Part shown: positions 1 to 9,385 of the stretch, one piece after another | Layout: the number at the start of each line of letters is the position of its first letter | Numbering within the stretch: the first letter of the stretch is position 1 | Assembly: GCF_018129685.1 (NCBI RefSeq) | Contig: NZ_JAFCLG010000018.1 | Coordinates: 1-64,000 of the forward strand | Source: Bradyrhizobium manausense | Lineage (GTDB): Bacteria > Pseudomonadota > Alphaproteobacteria > Rhizobiales > Xanthobacteraceae | DNA length: 64,000 nt | Direction: 5' to 3' | Program-made: the position numbers and the translations under genes | The notes under the pieces: model-generated | Seen by the model: the letters and a program-made list of their open reading frames with translations, nothing else | Told to the model about the DNA's origin: nothing | Database searches by the model: none

Positions 1-90
1 GCCCTCATTGCTGTCGCCAGGAAGCTGCTGACCATCCTCAACGCCATGCTGCGCGACCGAAAAATCTATAAGGTCGAACCATCAACATAA
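1..90 (+). CDS. IS110-family transposase, C-terminal end (partial)
   Basis: Frame 1 is open from the window edge and reads 29 residues to a TAA at 88-90. The peptide includes VARKLLTILNAMLRD, which resembles the conserved C-terminal helix of IS110/IS116/IS902 transposases, where the protein ends a few residues later. These enzymes use a DEDD (RuvC-like) domain and a C-terminal serine-containing domain, both of which would lie upstream of the window. The start and the left end of the element are not visible. Identification rests on this short tail, so it is a family-level call. Confidence 0.7.
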   Translation, partial: ALIAVARKLLTILNAMLRDRKIYKVEPST

Positions 91-99
91 CAGTTGCCG

Positions 100-136
100 G
101 ATCGGCGCGCGCTTTAAGCGCGCTTGTCCGGGACGA
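100..136. repeat. Half of a family-A palindromic intergenic repeat beside the IS110 end
   Basis: Directly after the transposase stop the sequence reads GGATC, a GCGCGC/GCGCGC hairpin and then CTTGTCCGGGACGAC. The last part matches the right arm of the family-A repeats found complete at 10120-10240, 26154-26285 and 32264-32404. No matching left arm precedes it, because transposase coding sequence occupies that place. Confidence 0.5.
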
Positions 137-163
137 CACCGATTCTGATAGCCGCGTCCGAGA

Positions 164-1237
164 CTACCCCGCGATCTTCTCGACCGCCGCCTGATCCAGC
201 CCGAACTTCTTCCCCGCCTCGAGAATCTCCTGCCAGGTGGTCGGATCGACCGGGATGCCTTCGGCGAGACGCTTCTTCCTGGTCTCGCGCTCGGGCTCGC
301 CGGCGATCTTCACCTTGTCGACGCCGGGGGCGGGCGGCGAGCCGGTGTGCCAGGCGATGAAGCTCTCGACTTCGCGCGCCAGGTTCTCGCCCGTGCCGAG
401 CTTGCCTGGATCGATGACGATCGAGAGCATGCCGTTGAGGACGTTGTACTTGCCGTCGGAGGGGCCCTTGACGACCTGGCCGCCGGAGAGTGCGCCGCCG
501 AGGATTTCGCACACCAGTGCAAGCCCCGACCCCTTGTGCTCGCCGAACGGCAGAATGGCGCCGTGCGGCGGGATCACGGTGTAGCGCGGGTTGGTGGTCG
601 GCTTGCCCTCGTTGTCGATGATGGTGCCGGGCTCGAGCTCGACGCCCTTGTTGTGGGCGACGCGGGTCTTGCCCTGCGCGATCCGGCTCGTGGCGAAGTC
701 GAGCACGATCGGCTCCTTGCCCCGGCGCGGGATGCCGACGCAGAACGGGTTGGTGCCGTGGCGCGCATCGCTGCCGCCCCAGGGCGCAACGATCGGGCGC
801 GAGATCACGTTGACGAAGTGGATCGACACCAGCCCGTGGTCGATGCACTGCTCGGCCCAGTGACCGATACGGCCGATGTGATGCGCGTTGGACAGACCAA
901 CGAGGCACACGCCGTTCTTCTTGGCGCGCTCGGCTGCCAGCTCCATCGCTTCATGGCCGATCACCTGGCCGTAACCGGTCAGGCCGTCGAGGGTGAGCAG
1001 CGGACCGGTGTCGAGCACGGTCTTGACGTGCTGGTTCACGGCGAGGCCGCCATTGACGACGCTCTGGACATAGCGTGGGATCATGCCGACGCCGTGGGAG
1101 TCGTGTCCCCTGAGATTGGCCTCGACAAGATTGGTGGAGACGAGCTCGGCTTCGCGGTCCGAGGAGCCACCGGCCTTGACGATTGCGCGGACGGCGTTCG
1201 TGAGCGGCTCCGCCTTGATGGTGCGATAGTCGGCCAT
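164..1237 (-). CDS. Ldh-family (malate/L-lactate/ureidoglycolate type) NAD(P) oxidoreductase
   Basis: A 357-residue protein of the Ldh_2 family (ComC, YlbC and AllD relatives), which oxidise 2-hydroxy acids with NAD(P) in the cytoplasm using a fold unlike the classical Rossmann dehydrogenases. Visible family features are the N-terminal segment NLRGHDSHGVGMIPRY, the AHHIGRIGHW active-site region, the GTNPFCVGIP stretch and the EHKGSGLALVCEILGGAL helix. The ATG at 1235-1237 is chosen because the protein then begins MADYRTIKAE, as in relatives; the longer frame adds only non-conserved residues. It is the last gene of a minus-strand run that also holds a 2-hydroxyacid dehydrogenase and a carbamoylase-type hydrolase. 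With that hydrolase, an AllD-like ureidoglycolate dehydrogenase role is possible, but the substrate cannot be read from sequence. Confidence 0.85.
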   Translation of the reverse strand: MADYRTIKAEPLTNAVRAIVKAGGSSDREAELVSTNLVEANLRGHDSHGVGMIPRYVQSVVNGGLAVNQHVKTVLDTGPLLTLDGLTGYGQVIGHEAMELAAERAKKNGVCLVGLSNAHHIGRIGHWAEQCIDHGLVSIHFVNVISRPIVAPWGGSDARHGTNPFCVGIPRRGKEPIVLDFATSRIAQGKTRVAHNKGVELEPGTIIDNEGKPTTNPRYTVIPPHGAILPFGEHKGSGLALVCEILGGALSGGQVVKGPSDGKYNVLNGMLSIVIDPGKLGTGENLAREVESFIAWHTGSPPAPGVDKVKIAGEPERETRKKRLAEGIPVDPTTWQEILEAGKKFGLDQAAVEKIAG

Positions 1238-1248
1238 TGTTGTTGCTC

Positions 1249-2160
1249 TTATCCTTTCACGATCCGGCGGCAATGGACCCATGCCGCTTCAATCAGGTTC
1301 TCGCTCGCTTCCGGCGTGCGGAAGGCGGAATGCGCCGACAGCGTCACGTTTGGAATTTTCGTCAGTGGATGGTCCGCCGGCAGCGGCTCGATGTTGAAGA
1401 CGTCGAGGCCGGCGTGGCGGATGTGTCCCGACTTCAGCGCGTCGATCATCGCCTGCTCGTCGACGATGGCGCCGCGGGCGGTGTTGATGAAGACGACGCC
1501 GGGTTTCATCTTGCCGATTGTTTCGCGCGTGATCATGCCGCGCGTCTCGTCGTTGAGGAGCAGGTGCAGCGACACGACATCGCTGCGCGCCAGCAATGCG
1601 TCGAGATCGGTGAATTCGACCCCCGGATGACTCTTTGGCGAGCGGTTCCATGCGATCACCTTCATGCCGCCGCCGGACGCGATGCGCGCGACCTCGGCGG
1701 CGATGCCGCCGAAGCCGATCAGGCCCAGCGTCTTGCCGGTGAGCTGCATGCCGTCCTCGCGCAGCCAGTTCCCGGCGCGCATCTCGCGATCCATCATCGC
1801 GATGACGCGGGCCGAGGACCACATCAACGCGATGGCCGACTCCGCGACGGCGGTGTCGCCATAGCCCTTGATCAGATGCACGGAGATGCCGAGCTCGGCG
1901 AGCTCCTCCGGGTTCATGTAGCTGCGCGCGCCGGTGCCGAGGAACACGACGTGCTTGAGGCCCGCGCACTTCTTCGCGACTTCGGTCGGGAGCGCCGTGT
2001 GGTCGACGATGGCGATCTCGGCGCCGTCGAGGATTTCAGGATATTGCTCGGGTTTGATATCGGGGTCCCGGTGGATCCGTATCTTGGGATCACCCGGCTT
2101 CTCCAGCCGCTCCATGATCACGGCAAGCGCTTCATTGGCGTCGACGAAAACTCCGCGCAT
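1249..2160 (-). CDS. D-isomer-specific 2-hydroxyacid dehydrogenase
   Basis: 303 residues of the phosphoglycerate/glyoxylate reductase family, which reduces 2-oxo acids or oxidises D-2-hydroxy acids with NAD(P). The nucleotide-binding GLIGFGGIAAEVAR lies near residues 147-160. The catalytic triad positions are R229 (NTARGAIVDE), E258 (DVFNIEPLP) and H277 (LSAHSAF). The ATG at 2158-2160 is chosen; an upstream in-frame extension would overlap the preceding gene and is not conserved-looking. It lies 11 bp upstream of the Ldh-family gene and 14 bp after the Zn-hydrolase, so the three are probably co-transcribed. Two different 2-hydroxyacid oxidoreductases in one operon suggest sequential or stereospecific handling of one product. 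Confidence 0.88.
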   Translation of the reverse strand: MRGVFVDANEALAVIMERLEKPGDPKIRIHRDPDIKPEQYPEILDGAEIAIVDHTALPTEVAKKCAGLKHVVFLGTGARSYMNPEELAELGISVHLIKGYGDTAVAESAIALMWSSARVIAMMDREMRAGNWLREDGMQLTGKTLGLIGFGGIAAEVARIASGGGMKVIAWNRSPKSHPGVEFTDLDALLARSDVVSLHLLLNDETRGMITRETIGKMKPGVVFINTARGAIVDEQAMIDALKSGHIRHAGLDVFNIEPLPADHPLTKIPNVTLSAHSAFRTPEASENLIEAAWVHCRRIVKG

Positions 2161-2174
2161 GGCGCTACTCCCAC

Positions 2175-3425
2175 TCACGATGCGACGCCGGCGATCGCCA
2201 GCACGGTGTGCATCAGCACGTTGGTGCCCGCGGCGCAGTCGCCCTGCGTCGCATCTTCCAGCTCGTTGTGGCTGATGCCGTCCTTGCAAGGCACGAACAC
2301 CATCGCCGCCGGCATGACGGTATTGAGATTGCAGGCGTCGTGGCCGGCGCCGGAGGTGATGCGGCGCGAGGAATAGCCGAGCGTCTTGGCTGCGTTCTCC
2401 ACCGCTGCGATCAGCTTGGGATCGAAGTGCGTTGGCGGCTTGCGCCAGACGAGGTCAATTTTCACATCGACCTTGCGACGCGCGGCGATCTCGGCAATTG
2501 CGGCGCGCAAATCACGATCGAGCGCATCCATGATCGCGCCGTCGGCGCTGCGGCAATCCATGGTGAAGGCGATCTCGCCGGGAATGACGTTGCGCGAGGG
2601 ATTGGCGATCACGGCCTCGCCGATGGTGCCGACCGCGTTCGGGCCGTGCTTGCTGGCAATGGCTTCCATCGCCAGCACGATCTCGGAGAGCGTCGCCAGC
2701 GCATCGCGGCGGAGCGGCATGGGGGTTGATCCCGCATGGCTCTCGAAGCCGGAAATCTTGCCGTCGTACCAGAGCACGCCCTGGCCGGAATCGACCACGC
2801 CAATGGTCTTGCCCTCGGCTTCGAGGATCGGGCCCTGCTCGATGTGGAGTTCGACGAAGCACCCGAGCTTCTGGAAACCGACCGGCTTGTCGCCGCGATA
2901 GCCGATGCTGTCGAGTGCCTGGCCGACGGTGGTGCCGTCGATGTCCTTGCGCGAGAGGATATCGTCGGTGGTGAAATCGCCGACATAGGCTGCGGATGCC
3001 ATCATCGCCGGCGCGAAGCGCGAGCCCTCTTCATTGGTCCAGTTGACCACGCAGATCGGCGCCTCTGTCTCGATGCCGGCGTCGTTCAGCGTGCGGATCA
3101 CTTCGAGCGCGCCGAGCGTTCCCAGAATGCCGTCATACTTGCCGCCGGTCGGCTGGGTGTCGAGGTGCGAGCCGATGCCGACGGGCAGCTTCGACATATC
3201 GCGTCCCTTGCGCAGGCCGAATTGCGAGCCGAGTGCATCGGTGTGCACCTCAAGCCCGGCGTCCTCGCAGGCCTTTCGAAACCAGTCGCGGACCTGCTTG
3301 TCTTCGCGGCTGAGCGTCAGCCGCCGCACACCGCCCTTGGCCGTCGCGCCGAATTGCGCGGTCTCGTGGATGGAGCCCCAGAGGCGGGCGGAATCGATTT
3401 GCAGGTTGGTCGCGGCTCGGCTCAT
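2175..3425 (-). CDS. Zn-dependent hydrolase, N-carbamoylase / allantoate amidohydrolase family
   Basis: A 416-residue M20-fold amidohydrolase of the HyuC/AmaB/AllC group, which splits N-carbamoyl or ureido C-N bonds in the cytoplasm using two divalent metals. Metal-site segments are GSHLDTQPTGGKYDG (H87, D98), NEEGSRFAP (E132/E133), ELHIEQGP (H194) and ISHNELED near the C terminus. The small-domain dimer motif SHAGSTPMPLRRD is at about residues 229-241. The ATG at 3423-3425 gives the usual length. It follows the LysR gene by about 30 bp in the same direction. Family members act on N-carbamoyl amino acids, beta-ureidopropionate, allantoate or ureidoglycine, and which one applies here is unknown. 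Confidence 0.88.
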   Translation of the reverse strand: MSRAATNLQIDSARLWGSIHETAQFGATAKGGVRRLTLSREDKQVRDWFRKACEDAGLEVHTDALGSQFGLRKGRDMSKLPVGIGSHLDTQPTGGKYDGILGTLGALEVIRTLNDAGIETEAPICVVNWTNEEGSRFAPAMMASAAYVGDFTTDDILSRKDIDGTTVGQALDSIGYRGDKPVGFQKLGCFVELHIEQGPILEAEGKTIGVVDSGQGVLWYDGKISGFESHAGSTPMPLRRDALATLSEIVLAMEAIASKHGPNAVGTIGEAVIANPSRNVIPGEIAFTMDCRSADGAIMDALDRDLRAAIAEIAARRKVDVKIDLVWRKPPTHFDPKLIAAVENAAKTLGYSSRRITSGAGHDACNLNTVMPAAMVFVPCKDGISHNELEDATQGDCAAGTNVLMHTVLAIAGVAS

Positions 3426-3456
3426 GCGTCGGTCTCTTGTTGGTCCGGCACCTTTT

Positions 3457-4374
3457 TCAATGACGCGCCAGCGCGGACGCGTCAACTGCGAGGCTGCTCT
3501 GCGCAATCTGACATGCAAGCTCGGCGACGCGCTGCACCGCGACGACGTCGGGCGAGGCGAGCCAGCTCGCCGTGAATGTCAGCGGTGCGATCTCCAGGTC
3601 GGTGTCGAGCAATTGCAGCCGGCCGTCGGCGAGTTCGCTCTCGACGATGGCGTCGGGGATCACGGCGATGCCGAGGCCTTCCACCGCCATGTGGATCACG
3701 GTCGCAAGCGAGGCGGAGGCGTGCAGGCGGATCGGCGGCAGCTCCGGACGGTCGAATACCTCCCGGACAACTTCATAGGGCCTGGTCTTGCGCGGGAAGG
3801 TGATGATCGGAAAACGCGCGATATCGGCCGGAGTGACGGGGCCGTGGCCGAGCCCGAGTGAGGGACTTGCGAGAAAGCCGATCGGATAGTCGGCGAGCTT
3901 GCGGTTGTGCACGCCCGAAGCGGAGAGGGGCCCCACCACGAAAGCGAGTTCGATCTCCTGCGCAAGCAGGCGCGCGGTGAGGTTCGGCGTGATGTCGACC
4001 TCGATCTCCAGCGACAGGTTCGGATAGATTTCGTTGACGCTCTTCACCAGCCGCGGCAGCCAGGTGTGCACAATGGTCTCGGCCACACCGAGCCGCATCA
4101 CGCCGCGCATCGCGGAAGCGTCGCCGATCTCCGCCATCATGGCCGCGCGCAGGCCGATCAGCTTTTCAGCATAGACCATCATCTGCCGTCCGCTCGGGGT
4201 GGGAGACGCAACGCGATGATCGCGGTTCAGCAGCTTGACCCCCATCTCGCGCTCGAGCTGCGCGATACGCTGGGAGATCGCCGGCTGGGTCGTATTGAGC
4301 CGTGCTGCGGCGCCCCGAAAGCTGCCGAGCTTGACAACCCAGAGGAAGGTTTCGATCGACCTGAAGTCCAGCAT
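3457..4374 (-). CDS. LysR-family transcriptional regulator
   Basis: 305 residues. The N-terminal winged helix-turn-helix (about residues 2-60) contains FRGAAARLNTTQPAISQRIAQLE, the classic LysR recognition helix. The remainder is a periplasmic-binding-protein-like effector domain. It is transcribed away from the DUF1445/ABC gene set and just upstream of the hydrolase operon, so it probably controls both. The intergenic DNA carries a T-N11-A palindrome at 4394-4410. The effector is unknown; a product or substrate of the hydrolase pathway is the natural candidate. Confidence 0.93.
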   Translation of the reverse strand: MLDFRSIETFLWVVKLGSFRGAAARLNTTQPAISQRIAQLEREMGVKLLNRDHRVASPTPSGRQMMVYAEKLIGLRAAMMAEIGDASAMRGVMRLGVAETIVHTWLPRLVKSVNEIYPNLSLEIEVDITPNLTARLLAQEIELAFVVGPLSASGVHNRKLADYPIGFLASPSLGLGHGPVTPADIARFPIITFPRKTRPYEVVREVFDRPELPPIRLHASASLATVIHMAVEGLGIAVIPDAIVESELADGRLQLLDTDLEIAPLTFTASWLASPDVVAVQRVAELACQIAQSSLAVDASALARH

Positions 4375-4393
4375 CGGAAGAATTTTCCTCTTC

Positions 4394-4419
4394 GATAAAC
4401 CAAATTTATCGATATCGAT
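4394..4419. promoter_or_regulatory. Putative LysR operator (two adjoining palindromes)
   Basis: GATAAA (4394-4399) and TTTATC (4405-4410) are perfect inverted arms around CCAAA, giving a T-N11-A core (T4396 to A4408), the signature spacing of LysR boxes. The arm runs into a second perfect palindrome, ATCGATATCGAT, at 4408-4419. The pair lies 20 bp upstream of the LysR start and about 75 bp before the divergent DUF1445 start. No binding has been shown. Confidence 0.6.
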
Positions 4420-4493
4420 TAGAAAGGAAGATTAGACTTTATAGCACGCTTGGTGTTGGCTGTCTTTGTCGAGTTTATAGGCAGGTCAATCAC

Positions 4494-5309
4494 ATGACTG
4501 TTTTGGTGGCAGCGCAGCAAACTGAAACGTCTGACATCCTCCCGAGCCGTCAGGCACGGCTCGCCTATCGCGGCGGCAGGGTCGGTTCGACCGCGGGGGT
4601 CGCCCCCGGCTTCGTCCAGGGCAATCTGGCGATCCTGCCGGCGGAATACGCCAGTGCCTTCCACCGATTCTGCCAGCTCAATCCGAAACCCTGCCCGATC
4701 ATCGGCATGTCCGACGTCGGCAGTCCCCACATTCCCGCGCTCGGCGCCGATCTCGACATCCGCACCGACGTGCCGCGCTACCGCGTCTGGCGCGATGGCG
4801 AAGTCGTGGACGAGCCGACCGATGTGACGAAGCATTGGCGCGATGACCTCGTGACCTTCGTGCTCGGCTGCTCGTTCTCGTTCGAGGAGGCGCTGCTCGA
4901 CGAGGGCATGCCGATCCGTCACATCGAGCAGAACGTGCGCGTGCCGATGTACCGCACCAACATCGCTTGCGGCGAGGCCGGTCCGTTCGCGGGGCCGATG
5001 GTGGTGTCGATGCGCCCGTTCAAACCGGCCGATGCGATCCGCGCGGTGCAGATCACCTCGCGCTATCCCGCCGTGCACGGCGCGCCTGTGCATCTTGGCC
5101 ATCCGCACCTGATCGGCATCAACGACCTTGCCAAGCCGGACTATGGTGATCCCGTACCAGTCGCCCAGGACGAGATCCCGGTGTTCTGGGCGTGCGGCGT
5201 GACGCCGCAATCGGTGATCAACGCCGCCAAGGTACCATTCGCAATCACGCATTCGCCTGGCTTGATGCTGGTGACCGATCTGAAAAACAGGAACATGGCC
5301 GTGATTTAG
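4494..5309 (+). CDS. DUF1445-family putative hydro-lyase (D-glutamate cyclase-like)
   Basis: 271 residues matching the compact DUF1445 family, annotated elsewhere as putative hydro-lyase and related to the N-terminal part of mammalian D-glutamate cyclase. Typical stretches are GFVQGNLAILP near residues 39-49, LGCSFSFEEALL near 122-133, MRPFKPADAIRAVQITSRYP in the second half and the C-terminal FAITHSPGLMLVTDL. No signal peptide is evident, so it is cytoplasmic. It is the first gene on the plus side of the LysR-controlled divergent promoter, about 90 bp ahead of a Tat-exported solute-binding protein. Its job in the presumed N-carbamoyl compound pathway is not known; lactam opening/closing or dehydration of an acid are possibilities only. 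Confidence 0.85.
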   Translation: MTVLVAAQQTETSDILPSRQARLAYRGGRVGSTAGVAPGFVQGNLAILPAEYASAFHRFCQLNPKPCPIIGMSDVGSPHIPALGADLDIRTDVPRYRVWRDGEVVDEPTDVTKHWRDDLVTFVLGCSFSFEEALLDEGMPIRHIEQNVRVPMYRTNIACGEAGPFAGPMVVSMRPFKPADAIRAVQITSRYPAVHGAPVHLGHPHLIGINDLAKPDYGDPVPVAQDEIPVFWACGVTPQSVINAAKVPFAITHSPGLMLVTDLKNRNMAVI

Positions 5310-5401
5310 TAGGCAGCGTTTGCTGCTTCTTCGGGCTTTACGCAGTTTGCCAATCGTTTCATTCGATACGCGCAAAATTCGAATAACAGGGGACTTTGCC
5401 A

Positions 5402-6646
5402 ATGACGATCACTCGCCGCGACGTTCTGCTCGGAGCCACCGCCGCTGCCGCGCTGCTGCCGCTAGCTGCGCGCGGACAGACTTCCGAGGTGCTGATCGGC
5501 GCGACCTATCCCCTGTCGGGTGCGGGCGCCCAGGTCGGTGTCGATGCGCAGCGCGCGTTCGAGACCGCAATCGACATCATCAACAATGATCAGGACTTCG
5601 ACCTTCCGCTGGCAAAGGGCGTCGGCTTGCCCGGTCTCGGCGGCGCCAAGATCCGCATCGTGTACGCCGACCACCAGGGCGACCCGCAAAAAGGCCGCGC
5701 CGAAGCCGAGCGACTGATCACCCAGGAGAAGGCCTGCGCCGTGCTCGGCTCCTATCAGAGCGCGGTCGCGGTCACCGTCAGCCAGATCTGCGAGCGTTAC
5801 CAGATCCCGTTCCTGTCGGCCGACAACTCCTCGCCGAGCCTGCATCGCCGCGGACTGAAGTATTATTTCCGCGCATCGCCGCATGACGAGATGTTCTCGG
5901 CCGCGATGTTCGATTTCCTCGACGCGATGAAGAAGAAGGGCGTCAAGGCCGACACGCTGGCGCTGTTCCACGAAGACACGATCTTCGGCACCGACTCCGC
6001 AAACGCCCAGACCAAGCTCGCGACCGAGCGAGGCTACAAGATCGTCTCCGACATCAAGTATCGCGCCAACTCGCCGTCCTTGTCCGCCGAAGTCCAGCAG
6101 CTCAAGGCTGCCAACGCGGACGTGCTGCTGCCCTCGAGCTACACCACGGACGGCATCCTGCTGGTCAAGACGATGGCCGAGCTCGGCTACAAGCCGAACG
6201 CGATCCTCGCCCAGGCAGCCGGCTTCTCCGAAAAGGCGCTTTACGACGCCGTCGGCGACAAGCTCGAAGGCGCGATCACGCGCGGCAGCTTCTCGCTCGA
6301 TCTCGCCGCCAAGCGGCCGATGGTCGGCAAGATCAACGATCTGTTCAAGGCGAAGTCGGGCAAGGACCTCAACGACAACACGTCGCGGCAGTTCATGGCG
6401 ATGATCGTGATCGCGGACGCCATCAACCGCGCCAAGTCGACCGACGGCGAGAAGATTCGCGATGCGATGGCCGCAACCGACATTCCGGGCGAGCAGACCA
6501 TCATGCCCTGGAAGCGGGTCAAGTTCGACGACATGGGCCAGAACAACGACGCCGATCCGGTGCTGCTGCAATATATCGGCGGCAAGTTCGTCACCATCTT
6601 CCCGTCGCAGGCGGCGGTGGCCGACGCTGTCTGGCCGATGAAGTGA
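5402..6646 (+). CDS. ABC importer substrate-binding protein, branched-chain amino acid type
   Basis: A 414-residue periplasmic binding protein of the LivJ/LivK class (Peripla_BP_6). The N terminus MTITRRDVLLGATAAAALLP has a twin-arginine motif, a hydrophobic stretch and a cleavage-like ARG/AQ region, suggesting Tat export. The mature part begins with EVLIGATYPLSGAGAQVG, the usual first strand and loop of the family. ATG 5402 is preferred over an in-frame TTG two codons upstream because of the AGGGGA Shine-Dalgarno-like sequence at 5388-5393. It is followed by permease and ATPase genes. The ligand is not predictable; context points to the substrate of the neighbouring hydrolase pathway. Confidence 0.92.
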   Translation: MTITRRDVLLGATAAAALLPLAARGQTSEVLIGATYPLSGAGAQVGVDAQRAFETAIDIINNDQDFDLPLAKGVGLPGLGGAKIRIVYADHQGDPQKGRAEAERLITQEKACAVLGSYQSAVAVTVSQICERYQIPFLSADNSSPSLHRRGLKYYFRASPHDEMFSAAMFDFLDAMKKKGVKADTLALFHEDTIFGTDSANAQTKLATERGYKIVSDIKYRANSPSLSAEVQQLKAANADVLLPSSYTTDGILLVKTMAELGYKPNAILAQAAGFSEKALYDAVGDKLEGAITRGSFSLDLAAKRPMVGKINDLFKAKSGKDLNDNTSRQFMAMIVIADAINRAKSTDGEKIRDAMAATDIPGEQTIMPWKRVKFDDMGQNNDADPVLLQYIGGKFVTIFPSQAAVADAVWPMK

Positions 6647-6653
6647 GCATGGC

Positions 6654-6730
6654 TCGGGAGTTCTGACAGCTCCCGATCCTGATCTTGCGATGTAAGACGG
6701 AGCCCGCGTCGGGAAAGACGAGGGCGGGCT
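6654..6730 (+). promoter_or_regulatory. Two hairpins between binding-protein and permease genes
   Basis: TCGGGAG (6654-6660) pairs with CTCCCGA (6670-6676), and AGCCCGC (6701-6707) pairs with GCGGGCT (6724-6730). Neither is followed by a long T run. They sit in the 146-bp gap after the binding-protein gene, where 3' hairpins often stabilise the abundant binding-protein mRNA and reduce read-through to the permease genes. Confidence 0.45.
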
Positions 6731-6792
6731 AGTCCTTTGCGATGCGCGTTCGATGATACCCCTCGGGCCGAGGGCTTTTTCTGGGGGACAAG

Positions 6793-7674
6793 TTGCTGAC
6801 AGTCGAAACAATTGTCCAAAGTCTCGCGAGCGGCCTGCTGATGGGCCTGCTCTACGGCCTGATCGCCGTCGGCCTCGCGCTGATCTTCGGCCTGATGGAC
6901 GTCACGAACTTTGCCCATGGCGAGTTCCTGATGATCGCGATGTACGCGTCCTTTTTCCTGTTCACGTTCTTCGCCATCGACCCCTTGCTTTCGGCGCCAT
7001 TGGTTGCCGCGGCGATGTTCGTGTTCGGAGCGATCGTCTATCTGTTGATTGTACGGTTCGCCATGCGAGCCAAGGCCAACGCGGGCATGGTGCAGATCTT
7101 CACGACCTTTGGCCTCGCCATCGTCATGCGAGGCCTCGCCCAGCTGTTCTTCACGCCGGACTATCGCAGCATTCCGCAATCCTGGCTTGCCGGCAAAACC
7201 ATCTCGGTTGCAGGCATCTTCCTTCCGGAGCCGCAATTGGTCGGTGCGCTGGTCTCGATCGCGGCTTTTGCCGGCCTCTACTTCTTCATCCATCGCACCG
7301 ATTTCGGCCGCGCCTTGGAGGCCACCCGTGAAGATCCCGGCGCCGTCGCGCTCGTCGGCATCGACAAGAACCGCGTGTTCGCGTTCGGCTGGGGCCTTGG
7401 GGCCGCACTGGTCGGTCTCGCCGGCGCGATCATGGCGGTGTTCTTCTACATCTATCCCGACGTCGGCGCCTCCTTTGCGCTGATTGCCTATGTCACGGTG
7501 GCGCTCGGCGGCTTCGGCAGCGTGTTCGGCGCCTTTGCCGGGGGCATCATCGTCGGCCTAGTGGAAGCGGTGACCGCCCTGATGCTGCCGCCCTCGCTGA
7601 AGTCGGTCGGCATCTATGCGGTGTACCTGCTCGTCGTCTTCATCCGGCCGCGTGGCCTGTTCGGGTCGATGTGA
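6793..7674 (+). CDS. ABC importer permease, LivH type
   Basis: 293 residues, hydrophobic throughout with about eight membrane segments. The N terminus has the LivH-typical GLLMGLLYGLIAVGLALIFGLMDVTNFAHGEF, and the conserved cytoplasmic loop ALEATREDPGAVALVGID couples to the ATPases. The protein ends RPRGLFG, as most LivH proteins do. A TTG start at 6793 behind GGGGGAC fits best, since no ATG gives the conserved N terminus. Its stop overlaps the next gene by one base (TGATG). It forms the inner-membrane channel with the LivM-type partner. Confidence 0.93.
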   Translation: MLTVETIVQSLASGLLMGLLYGLIAVGLALIFGLMDVTNFAHGEFLMIAMYASFFLFTFFAIDPLLSAPLVAAAMFVFGAIVYLLIVRFAMRAKANAGMVQIFTTFGLAIVMRGLAQLFFTPDYRSIPQSWLAGKTISVAGIFLPEPQLVGALVSIAAFAGLYFFIHRTDFGRALEATREDPGAVALVGIDKNRVFAFGWGLGAALVGLAGAIMAVFFYIYPDVGASFALIAYVTVALGGFGSVFGAFAGGIIVGLVEAVTALMLPPSLKSVGIYAVYLLVVFIRPRGLFGSM

Positions 7675-8653
7675 TGGACAAGCATTTTGCCGCGCGGCGC
7701 CGCCGCGATCTCATCATTGCCGCAGTGCTGGCCGCTCTTGCCGCGCTCGCGCCGCTCTTCGTCAAGAACGTCTACATCCAGAACATCATGGTCCTGACGT
7801 TGATGTATGCGGCGCTGTCGCAGAGCTGGAACATCCTCTCCGGCTATTGCGGACAGATCTCGCTGGGCCACGCGCTCTATTTCGGCATCGGCGCCTACAC
7901 CACCGAGCTTCTGTTCACGAAGTTCGGCGTGTTGCCCTGGTTCGGGATGCTCGCCGGCGGCGGGATCGCGGCTGTTATCGCGATGGGGCTCGGCTATCCC
8001 TTCTTCCGCCTGCGCGGCCATTACTTCGTGATTGCGACCATCGTGATCGCGGAAATCGGCTTGCTGCTGTTCCAGAACTGGGAATGGGCGGGAGCCGCGA
8101 TGGGGATCACCATTCCCGTGCGCGGCGACAGCTGGCTGAAATTCCAGTTCATGCGCAGCAAGCTGCCGTACTTCTACTTCGCGCTGGCGCTGTGCTGCCT
8201 CGCTTGGTTCGTCACCTGGTGGCTTGAGGATTCCAAATGGGGTTTCTGGTGGCGCGCGGTGAAGGACAATCCGGAAGCGGCCGAGAGTCTGGGCGTCGTC
8301 GTGTTCAACTCCAAGATGGGCGCGGCGGCGGTGTCTGCGTTCCTCGTTGCCGTCGGGGGTGCCTTCTACGCACAGTTCCTCGCCTATATCGATCCTGAAA
8401 GCGTCATGGGTTTCCAGTTCTCGCTGCTGATGGCACTGCCGGCCGTGCTCGGCGGTATCGGCACGCTCTGGGGGCCGGTGTTAGGGGCGGCCATCCTGAT
8501 CCCAATGACGGAGCTAACGCGCTCCTATATCGGCGGCTCCGGCCGCGGCGTTGATCTCATCGTCTACGGCACGCTAATCGTGTTGATATCGCTCGCCCTG
8601 CCGCAGGGCCTCGTGAGCCTGCTCTCCCGCTCCAAGGCAAGAGGAGCCACGCG

Positions 8654-8657
<4 letters not shown>
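7674..8657 (+). CDS. ABC importer permease, LivM type
   Basis: 327 residues with a basic N terminus (KHFAARRRRD) and about nine or ten membrane segments. It shows LivM features: YAALSQSWNILSGYCGQISLGHALYFGIGAY near residues 43-73, the coupling loop WWRAVKDNPEAAESLGV, and the C-terminal GTLIVLISLALPQGLVSL. ATG 7674 overlaps the LivH stop by one base; a GTG one codon upstream is also possible. It overlaps the downstream ATPase gene by four bases, so translation is probably coupled. Confidence 0.93.

Positions 8658-9368
<711 letters not shown>

Positions 9369-9385
<17 letters not shown>

Noticed and set aside
164..3425. Complete allantoin degradation operon
   Set aside because: Only Ldh- and amidohydrolase-family members are present; no allantoinase, urease or specific allantoin gene supports that claim beyond family level.
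4419..5402. 327-codon minus-strand frame over the DUF1445 gene
   Set aside because: The translation is Arg/His/Asp-rich and unlike any family; the plus-strand frame matches DUF1445 fully.
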